The notes under the pieces are model-generated. The model saw nothing but the letters and a program-made list of their open reading frames with translations, was not told the origin of the DNA and ran no database searches. A stretch of DNA of 64,000 nucleotides from the NCBI GenBank assembly GCA_963556255.1, contig OY744614.1:38895157-38959156 (forward strand), given 5' to 3'. Both the position numbers and the translations under genes were made by a program. The stretch comes from Allolobophora icterica. Taxonomy: Eukaryota; Annelida; Clitellata; Crassiclitellata; Lumbricidae. This document shows positions 57,222-64,000 of the stretch, piece after piece. Position 1 is the first letter of the stretch. Every line of letters starts with the position of its first letter.

Positions 57222-57402
57222 AGATGATGACACGTCTTCAGCACCATCCCGAACGGGTCATCACGATCAAGCCGGGCCTCCAGACTCCATCTCGACACAG
57301 CATACACAAACAAAACAAAACACATCAGTTAGTCAATTTATCTATACAATTTGCGGGCTCGATCCTTGTGTGTCGGGCCATTTCCCCCCTTCACCATCCG
57401 AG

Positions 57403-60400
57403 TCACAACCGAGAGAGGAAATCAGCCACCGTGTTCTGACGTCCAGGACGATATCGAAAGTCCACGTTAAACTCTTGCAATGCTAACGCCCAACGAGTCA
57501 GTTTCGCACTCTTAGGGCTTGCATCTGTGAGATAAGACAAAGGATTATGATCTGAATAAATGATTATCTTTGATAAGAATATCCATGACTTGAATCGTTT
57601 AAGTGCCCAAATTACTGCGAAAGCCTCTCTCTCAATTGTAGACCAATGCATCTGTGTATCTGTAAGTTTAAGACTAGCAAAAGCAATTGGTTTTTCTTGA
57701 CCTTCTTCGGTCCACTGAAACAAGCAACACCCGACCGCGGTGGCACTTGCGTCAACACTTAAACCAAATTCCTTAGTGAAATCAATGGTATGCAACTGTG
57801 TAGCTTTACTGAGATCATCCTTTAACTTATCTAGTGCTTCTTGATGCTTTTGCTCCCAAGGCACCTTCGTAGGTATGTTATCTCGTGTCAAATCAGTTAT
57901 TACCCGTGCTTTTTCAGCTAAAGCAGGTATAAAATTTCGAAAGTAACTGAAAAAACCCATAACCTTTCTAACGTCTTTCTTTGTTGTTGGAGGATGGATA
58001 TCATTGATCGTAGCGATCTTACCTGGATCAGGTTCAATACAACCTGACCCTACTATATGGCCAACAAACTTTATTTTGTTTTGTGCAAAATTACATTTTC
58101 TTAAATTCAAAGTGAGTCCTGCTTCCTCAATAGTTTGCAAGAATTTCTCTAGATGTTCTAAATGGTCATTCCAATTCATTGAAACCACTGCCATATCATC
58201 GACGAATGGTTCGGTAAAACTTCGCACTGGATGTAAAACTTGGGTCATAGCGCGAATAAAGGTATTGCTAGCGGACTTGAGTCCAAACGGCATCCTTGTG
58301 AACTCAAAAAGTCCTGCATCACATACGAATGCCGTAAGCCATCGATGTTCTTTCCGAACTGGAATTTGCCAATACCCCGATTTCGCGTCGAAAACACTAA
58401 TAAACTTTGCCCGTCCCACCTTTTGTAAGATGTCAGCAATGTCTGGGGTCGGGTAACAATCACCTAGAGAATATTTGTTAACATGGCGATAATCAATTGC
58501 CAGTCGAACGCCATTTTGACCTTTGGGTCCCTTTAAAACGCAAACTACCGGACTGGCCATTTCACTTTTCGATGGTCGAATGATGTCTAATGCCAACATT
58601 TCTTCTATCTGGCGTTGTACTTCAGGTTTAAGTAGCTCAGGTACTTTATATGCCCTTAAACGCTTAGGAGTGAAATCATGAGTTATCTTAATTTCATGTT
58701 CTAATACTGGACAATACCCAGGTTTATCCACAAATACTGCCGTGTGCCGATCCAAAACTTCAAAAAGTTGCTTCTGTTCCTCTTGCGAAAGATGCGCTAT
58801 AATCAGAGGATCAATTCGCTTACTCGGGCTTATTTGTTCACGTTCTTCCTGATCTACAACCTCTACTATACCAAATTCTTCATCTTGATCAACAATTACT
58901 GAACAGCTATTGATCATCGCTTGTTCGAGTCGTTCATGGTATCGCTTGATCTTATTTGCGTGTAAATGTCTTTGTTTTCCCTCTATTTCTACTATATAAG
59001 AATATGGGGATTTAACCTTGACTACGGTAGCAGGTCCTTGCCATCGACTATAAAATTTAGAACTACCAAAATCTGGTGCTAATACTGCTACTTTATCTCC
59101 AACTTCGTATTTTCTGTCAGTACTACGCAAGTTATAATAATCTGCATACCGCTTTGTTTCTATATCACTATAGTAATCTGCATAAACTTTCGCGAATTCG
59201 AGGTTTTCCTTCAGTGATTGGAGATACTCTTCGGGTGATTTACCTAAGTTAAGAGGTACTTTTCGTTCGCCAGCCCACGATTCCTTCAACACACTAAGTG
59301 GACCCCGAGGAAGAGTTCCATAAACCATAGTGAATGGCGAAATATGAGTCGTGCCTGAAGGTTTTTCTCTAAGGCTCCACAGAACAAACGGTAACAATTG
59401 GTGCCATCCACGAGGATCAGATTGAGCAAGCTTAAAGATCATGGTTTTCAAGCTTTGGTTGCATCTTTCAACCAATCCAGCTGCCTCAGGATGTCCAGGG
59501 GTATTAAATCTGGGACTACAACCCATTCGCCGCAAGAATTCTTTCGTCAAACGACTGGTAAAGTTGGTACCACAATCAGAACTGATGATCCTTGGAATAG
59601 AAAAAGTTGTAAAAACTTGCAACAGAGCTTCACAAACTCCCTTTGCATTCAGCGATCTAAGAGGATACGCCATCGGCCAACGAGAAAATTTGTCCACCAG
59701 AACCAAAGCATAATTGTACTGGGGTTTCGATTTGTTGGATTCTCCAGTCACTACCATAGGGCCAATACAATCCATATTTAGATGGTTAAAACAGAGTTCA
59801 TCCGCCCTCGGAATAGGAGTGATCGGGACTCGATCTGCCACTTTAACTGGAGTTCTTAGTTGACAAATTTGACAAGACGCACAATATTCGCGAATCCTCT
59901 CATCCATTCTTGGAAACCAAAAGTTTAATTTGATCCTGGCTCTCGTTGCCTTAAAAGCCATGTGCCCAGCACATGGGGCATCGTGTGCTACTCGCAAGAC
60001 AACCTCGATTCTATCTTCCGGTAAACATAATTGATTAACCTTATGTCCCATAATTTCCCCTTTGTGGTACAGGAGGTTATTATCTATAAAGAAATTATTT
60101 TTATTCTGTCTCGCTTGTTGCCAGCAAGATATAAGATTGTGACAATTCTGTTGCTCACGCAATAAAGTATCATTATTCGCTACTCCCTCATCAGACTTGA
60201 ACTCTGTTGACTCAACATCAAGAAAATTATCTGAATCATCAACTAGTTGCTCCTGAGAATATTCATTCACTTCTGACGGCAAGGATTCGTTGCTGTTACT
60301 TTTCTCGATATTAACTTCTAAGTTATCTTCTTCTGCCCCTTTATTTATTTGTACACATCGATCTACGCCAGCTACCATCACTACATATTGCGAACTATCC

Positions 60401-62241
60401 CTTAATAGGTCCACAACATGGGGTGTCAAAATAACCCGTTCATTTAGTTCAGGGACTACAGCGAACATGACGCACAAAGATGGCGCAATGTTCGTCGTTC
60501 CTTCCATTGAATTAGCTAATTTCATTTGTAGGTATACTACATCTGCCTTACATCCTTCTCCCTGAAAACCAATTATATTAATCCGTTTAATCACGGGTAA
60601 GTTTAGTGACTCAATTAATTTCTTATCAATACAACAAATTTCTGCTCCTGAATCAGATAATGCTGGCTGAGAAGGGAGATCTTCAATCTGTACATTGATA
60701 TACGACCTCTCTTGTAATCCATCAATACTATTCTCGTATACCCTTACAGCAGTTTCCAAGCCTATTGGTTTAGAATTATCCAATAAATTCCCTTGCTTTA
60801 CCTGTTCAGGTATCTCATGCAACACGTTGACCTTCTCAACAACTAAGTCGATCACTTCTTCAGTTGGGTTCCCAAATATACAAGTACTCACCTTTTTAGA
60901 ACTTGGTTTGGTCTGGCACTCCCTTGCCCTATGACCCTTCTGATGACATAGGAAACAGAGACCCTTTACCTTGGCCTCCTCCTGAGACACCCTCGCACCT
61001 ATCTTGGCTTCACCCCTTATTTCCGGTTTGTGAGACTTGGGTTGAGCTGTCTGGTTATTGACTTGAACATGTGGTTGACCTTTCGTCCAATTGTTATACT
61101 TCGGTGTCGGATGACTACGGCATACTAAGTCATTCCCACCATCATGCGACGCTACATAAATGTCAGCCGCATTAGCTATGTCTTCACAGCTCAACCACTC
61201 CTCTTTTTCTTGGGCCAAGATATAATCTAAACAAGCCTTCGACAAGGACTCCTTAAGCCGATCCGCAACCAATAAACTTACAAGTTTATCAAACTCATCA
61301 GTTATCTTTCTACTTTTCAAATAATACATAAGAGCCACACGCAATTTGGATGAATAGATCGTAAATGATTCGTCCGATGCTTTGTGCAACGACCAAAATC
61401 GGGCTCTAAGATTTGAAGGGCTTATCTTAAACTCCCTTAGCAAAAACTCCTTCAGGAATTTGTAGTCATGGAGCTGTGCCTCAGTAAGGCGCATGGTTAA
61501 TGCCTTAGCTCTTTCACTTAAAATGGCTAGCAATAATTTTGCTCTAACATCTTCATCCACCTCATACACATTAAACAAACCATCCAAGTGATCAAAGAAA
61601 CCTGGAATTTCTATAGGGTCGGAAGGAAATTTCCAAAGAATATTCTTGAGGGCATCACTATAACGCTTAGTACGACTTGCTAAAGAATCTCTAACATTTC
61701 GTTCTTCCTGCTTTTCCTTCCTCTCCCTTTCTTCTTTCTCTTTCCGTTCCTTCTTTTCTCTTTCTTCTTTCTCTTTCCGTTCCTTCTTTTCTTCCTCTCT
61801 CCTCTTTTCCTCCCTTTCTTCCTTCTCCTTCCGTTCCTCCCTCTCTCTTTCTTCCTTCTCCTTCCGTTCCTCCCTTTCTCTTTCTTCCTTCTCCCTTTGT
61901 TCTTTCTTTTCTTCCTCTCTCCTCTTTTCCTCCCTTTCTTCCTTCTCCTTCCGTTCCTCCCTTTCTCTTTCTTCCTTCTCCTTCCGTTCTTCATATTTAC
62001 GGATTTCGAACTCCAGACGGCGCTTCTGCAGCTCGTAATCCACTCCTGTTGGAGATATTGGACTACCCTTAAATTCCTCTTCCTCTTTTCCAATCTCCAT
62101 GGCCCATTCTTCCATTAATTGATTTCGATCCCATGACATAACATCATCTTCGTCCCTTCCTGCCTTCATAAGATACACCCTAAGGCGCTCAGACGACATT
62201 TTGCGAATATTCGCTTGCATCTCTGTTGTCAACGCTTCCAT
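57403..62241 (-). CDS. gag-pol: Gag-Pol polyprotein of a Ty3/gypsy-class LTR retrotransposon with integrase before reverse transcriptase, 1612 aa
   Basis: One uninterrupted frame starts at ATG 62241 and carries everything an LTR retrotransposon needs except an envelope. Order: a Glu/Lys/Arg-rich, probably coiled-coil tract (residues about 80-185); capsid-like Gag (about 195-370); CCHC zinc knuckle C429-C432-H437-C442; aspartic protease motif DSGA at 530-533; integrase zinc-binding region (H753, C787-C793); integrase core D824, D889, E925 (D,D35E); GPY/F-type module (about 1045-1100); reverse transcriptase (about 1190-1400, catalytic FVDD at 1346-1349); RNase H (D1497, IEREA near 1536, D1564) to the end. 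Integrase therefore precedes RT, as in Ty1/copia, while the RT, RNase H and GPY/F look Ty3/gypsy. This combination is known from Gmr1-like elements. A frame with no visible damage between LTRs that look identical suggests a young copy. Gag and Pol share one frame, so the usual frameshift or stop between them is absent. Confidence 0.95.
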   Translation of the reverse strand: MEALTTEMQANIRKMSSERLRVYLMKAGRDEDDVMSWDRNQLMEEWAMEIGKEEEEFKGSPISPTGVDYELQKRRLEFEIRKYEERKEKEEREREERKEKEEREEKRREEEKKEQREKEEREREERKEKEEREREERKEKEEREEKRREEEKKERKEKEEREKKERKEKEERERKEKQEERNVRDSLASRTKRYSDALKNILWKFPSDPIEIPGFFDHLDGLFNVYEVDEDVRAKLLLAILSERAKALTMRLTEAQLHDYKFLKEFLLREFKISPSNLRARFWSLHKASDESFTIYSSKLRVALMYYLKSRKITDEFDKLVSLLVADRLKESLSKACLDYILAQEKEEWLSCEDIANAADIYVASHDGGNDLVCRSHPTPKYNNWTKGQPHVQVNNQTAQPKSHKPEIRGEAKIGARVSQEEAKVKGLCFLCHQKGHRARECQTKPSSKKVSTCIFGNPTEEVIDLVVEKVNVLHEIPEQVKQGNLLDNSKPIGLETAVRVYENSIDGLQERSYINVQIEDLPSQPALSDSGAEICCIDKKLIESLNLPVIKRINIIGFQGEGCKADVVYLQMKLANSMEGTTNIAPSLCVMFAVVPELNERVILTPHVVDLLRDSSQYVVMVAGVDRCVQINKGAEEDNLEVNIEKSNSNESLPSEVNEYSQEQLVDDSDNFLDVESTEFKSDEGVANNDTLLREQQNCHNLISCWQQARQNKNNFFIDNNLLYHKGEIMGHKVNQLCLPEDRIEVVLRVAHDAPCAGHMAFKATRARIKLNFWFPRMDERIREYCASCQICQLRTPVKVADRVPITPIPRADELCFNHLNMDCIGPMVVTGESNKSKPQYNYALVLVDKFSRWPMAYPLRSLNAKGVCEALLQVFTTFSIPRIISSDCGTNFTSRLTKEFLRRMGCSPRFNTPGHPEAAGLVERCNQSLKTMIFKLAQSDPRGWHQLLPFVLWSLREKPSGTTHISPFTMVYGTLPRGPLSVLKESWAGERKVPLNLGKSPEEYLQSLKENLEFAKVYADYYSDIETKRYADYYNLRSTDRKYEVGDKVAVLAPDFGSSKFYSRWQGPATVVKVKSPYSYIVEIEGKQRHLHANKIKRYHERLEQAMINSCSVIVDQDEEFGIVEVVDQEEREQISPSKRIDPLIIAHLSQEEQKQLFEVLDRHTAVFVDKPGYCPVLEHEIKITHDFTPKRLRAYKVPELLKPEVQRQIEEMLALDIIRPSKSEMASPVVCVLKGPKGQNGVRLAIDYRHVNKYSLGDCYPTPDIADILQKVGRAKFISVFDAKSGYWQIPVRKEHRWLTAFVCDAGLFEFTRMPFGLKSASNTFIRAMTQVLHPVRSFTEPFVDDMAVVSMNWNDHLEHLEKFLQTIEEAGLTLNLRKCNFAQNKIKFVGHIVGSGCIEPDPGKIATINDIHPPTTKKDVRKVMGFFSYFRNFIPALAEKARVITDLTRDNIPTKVPWEQKHQEALDKLKDDLSKATQLHTIDFTKEFGLSVDASATAVGCCLFQWTEEGQEKPIAFASLKLTDTQMHWSTIEREAFAVIWALKRFKSWIFLSKIIIYSDHNPLSYLTDASPKSAKLTRWALALQEFNVDFRYRPGRQNTVADFLSRL

Positions 62242-62744
62242 TTTTACAAACAGTCAGTCAACAACAATCAACAAAAAAAAACAGACACCACGCGGCAAAC
62301 CCGCCACACAAAAGGAAAATTCCACAACCCAAAGTACAACTATGCAGTATCCAAAGAAGTACACTCGCCAAGTACGCAAAAACTATACAAGCTCACGCAA
62401 GTCTGGCCTCGATCACAACAATGGATCAAATTTCAAAGAAATAATCAGCAGATATTGAAAGAGAAATAATGGCTGCCTCCCACTCGGCTGCAACTCCACT
62501 CTCTTTTCTCCTTCTCAGCCACGACAACACCTAGGATCTTACCCGTATGTTGACTGCTGTCTTCTGCTGTCTCAGCCGAACGACGCACTTCGTCCGTCCG
62601 ACTGTCGTATGCCGATTCACCCGTCTCCCACGGTAGAAAGGCGTCTCGATCCGCTCGCTGTCTGGAACAGACCGTCTCTTGATCCTCCGGGTTGACTCCT
62701 TCCTCCGCCGGCTCGCGTCTTCTTCACCGGATCCAACACCGATG
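62242..62744 (-). other. Leader between primer-binding site and gag
   Basis: About 500 nt of untranslated leader of the retrotransposon. Short plus-strand frames here are not supported by any recognised domain. It would carry the packaging signal, but I cannot point to one. Confidence 0.6.
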
Positions 62745-62762
62745 ATCCCACCGCTGCCACCA
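62745..62762 (-). other. Primer-binding site, complementary to tRNA-Leu 3' end
   Basis: The plus strand reads atcccaccgctgccacca, the 3' end (with CCA) of animal tRNA-Leu of the AAG/UAG type as I remember it. So the element's sense strand is complementary over 18 nt. Four bases (62763-62766) separate it from the 5' LTR. Confidence 0.85.
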
Positions 62763-62766
62763 ATAA

Positions 62767-63198
62767 TGTCGCGGTCGACTCCTTCGATCGCAACGACGAA
62801 CCAACGAAGGAACTATTAAAAGATCTTTAATTAAAAATAAAATCGATTAAGTGTAAAGTAAGTCAACTCGTCTATCAAATATCACAATCGTAGACAGCAC
62901 ACAGGTTGGCTGGTCTCGATTGAACGTCATACGATCAATGTTTCAACGTTTACAAATCTTCGTCAAAAGGCCCTTAATGTACAGCAGGTCTATCTTATAT
63001 AGAGTTCTCCCGGATTCCAGAACGTTCTGTGACGTCACTGTACTTTTCCCTGGAAAGTCCTACTGAACACGTATATCCTTGTTGCATGCACCGAATTAAT
63101 GTTGACAGCTTGCTGCAGAATTTTCCGTGCGTTGTAAACAAGCTTGTTGACGCGTCGGTTTTCTTCCCTTGATGCATGCACCCGCGTAGACCACGACA
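62767..63198 (-). repeat. 5' LTR of the retrotransposon (minus-strand element)
   Basis: 432 bp, bounded by TGTCG/CGACA. It matches the copy at 56776-57207 base for base by eye. It is the 5' LTR because gag-pol is read on the minus strand from its inner side. It contains a TATA-like box. Confidence 0.95.
62994..63001 (-). promoter_or_regulatory. TATA-like box in the 5' LTR
   Basis: The minus strand reads TATATAAG about 200 nt into the LTR, a fitting place for the U3 promoter. The same box occurs in the 3' LTR near 57003-57010. Motif and position only. Confidence 0.5.
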
Positions 63199-63203
63199 AG
63201 GCC

Positions 63204-63499
63204 CTTACCCATTAAAAAGTTAAAGTACTGAGATAGTTACTGTATTTAAAACCGCAATTAGGTAAAAACAAGTATTGAACGTTATCATCAATGATCCATA
63301 GGTCGTCACATTAATAGTTCAGGACAAAACAAGAATACAACAAAAACGCATTGGTCAAATTGGCCTGTCGCTTATAGACTAGCGACATGCTACATGCATT
63401 GCTATAATGTACACTAACACTGCCGATAAAAGAATTACATAACGAATGAAGAATCATGAACAGTGTACTTCATCGTGCACGTGCAGTACAATAGTCAAT
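63204..63499. other. Right flank of the retrotransposon
   Basis: About 300 bp of AT-rich DNA with no recognised feature before the minisatellite. Confidence 0.5.
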
Positions 63500-64000
63500 A
63501 GGCCCTCCAACCCTCCATTCCCTCTCTTTCTCCCTCTCTTCCTCCAACCCTCCGTTCGCTCTCTTCCTCCAACCCTCCATTCCCTCTCTTCCTCCAACCC
63601 TCCGTTCGCTCTCTTCCTCCAATCCTCCATTCCCTCTCTTCCTCCAACCCTCCATTCCCTCTCTTCCTCCAACCCTCCGTTCCCTCTCTTCCTCCAACCC
63701 TCCGTTCCCTCTCTTCCTCCAAACCTCCATTCCCTCTCTTCCTCCAACCCTCCGTTCTCTCTCTTCCTCCAACCCTCCATTTCCCCTCTTCCTCCAACCC
63801 TCCATTCCCTCTCTTCCTCCAACCCTCCATTCCCTCTCTTCCTCCAACCCTCCTTTGCCTCTCTTCCTCCAACCCTCCGTTCGCTCTCTTCCTCCAACCC
63901 TCCACTCCCTCTCTTCCTCCAACCCTCCATTCCCTCTTTTCCTCCAACCCTCCATTCCCTCTCTTCCTCCAACCCTCCGTTCCCTCTCTTCCTCCAACCC
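63500..64000 (+). repeat. 25-bp minisatellite running off the right edge
   Basis: About 20 units of ccctccattccctctcttcc plus tccaa (25 bp), with t/g variants at two sites. Because 25 is not a multiple of three, all three minus-strand frames stay open with the same Glu/Arg/Gly motif shifted along; this is not coding. Confidence 0.95.

Larger units (their letters stand above)
56776..63198 (-). mobile_element. Complete LTR retrotransposon (Ty3/gypsy class, Gmr1-like domain order), 6423 bp
   Basis: Two 432-bp LTRs, in which I found no difference by eye, bound a single gag-pol frame on the minus strand. The 5-bp sequence aggcc lies at 56771-56775 and again at 63199-63203, a clean target-site duplication. 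LTR ends are the short inverted repeat TGTCG/CGACA. A primer-binding site for tRNA-Leu and a polypurine tract sit where they should. Everything needed for autonomous movement, as far as sequence can show, is present. No envelope-like frame is seen. Confidence 0.95.

Noticed and set aside
61680..62093. 137-codon frame overlapping gag on the same strand
   Set aside because: It crosses the low-complexity charged tract in another phase and has no domain.
63454..63997. Three overlapping frames of 150-175 codons rich in Glu, Arg, Gly and Trp
   Set aside because: Products of the 25-bp minisatellite read in three phases.

Overview
This is a window of animal nuclear DNA, not prokaryotic. Five host genes are recognisable. 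Four are split by introns whose GT/AG boundaries and phases I joined by hand, and one is a single open frame. Spacing is wide (one CLASP intron is about 15.5 kb) and transposon debris is dense: tRNA-headed SINEs, many short hAT-like elements, microsatellites. The host proteins match animal families clearly but are quite diverged from vertebrate ones. An invertebrate, perhaps a sponge or cnidarian, is the likely source; I cannot name the species.

Left to right: (1) 1-19.8 kb, minus strand: the first four coding exons of a CLASP microtubule-binding protein; the gene runs off the left edge and its introns hold SINEs, a decayed LINE, tandem repeats and long microsatellites. (2) 19.8-24.6 kb: the gap between CLASP and NEPRO, with two short DNA transposons, a SINE and a stray copy of the first NEPRO coding exon. 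(3) 24.6-29.0 kb, plus strand: NEPRO, eight coding exons, 441 aa. (4) 30.1-31.3 kb, minus: ZNHIT2, one exon. (5) 31.4-32.6 kb, minus: the last two coding exons of an NCBP2AS2-like small protein. (6) 36.1-44.3 kb, minus: MED27, eight exons, 310 aa, complete.

(7) 44.5-55.3 kb is transposon territory: a hAT-like element built of ggtctt repeats, a small hAT-like element, a TTAA-flanked piggyBac-like element, then a Mutator-like (MULE) element that has been hit at least four times: by an intact pogo-type element, a mariner and two hAT-like elements. Target-site duplications let the layers be peeled apart. A decayed copy of an NCBP2AS2 exon lies just outside the MULE. (8) 56.8-63.2 kb, minus: an apparently intact Ty3/gypsy-class LTR retrotransposon with LTRs that look identical, a 5-bp target duplication, a tRNA-Leu primer site and one 1612-codon gag-pol frame in which integrase precedes reverse transcriptase. 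That is the Ty1/copia order, known in gypsy elements from the Gmr1-like group. (9) 63.5-64.0 kb: a 25-bp minisatellite that runs off the right edge.

The host genes serve separate housekeeping roles (microtubule plus-end control, nucleolar RNA processing, snRNP co-chaperoning, transcription by Mediator) and I see no shared pathway. The most interesting material is mobile: the integrase-first retrotransposon, the pogo element whose transposase carries two long in-frame minisatellites and a PHD finger, the datable nest of insertions, and two exon-sized copies of host genes. No CRISPR array, rRNA gene or convincing tRNA gene was found.
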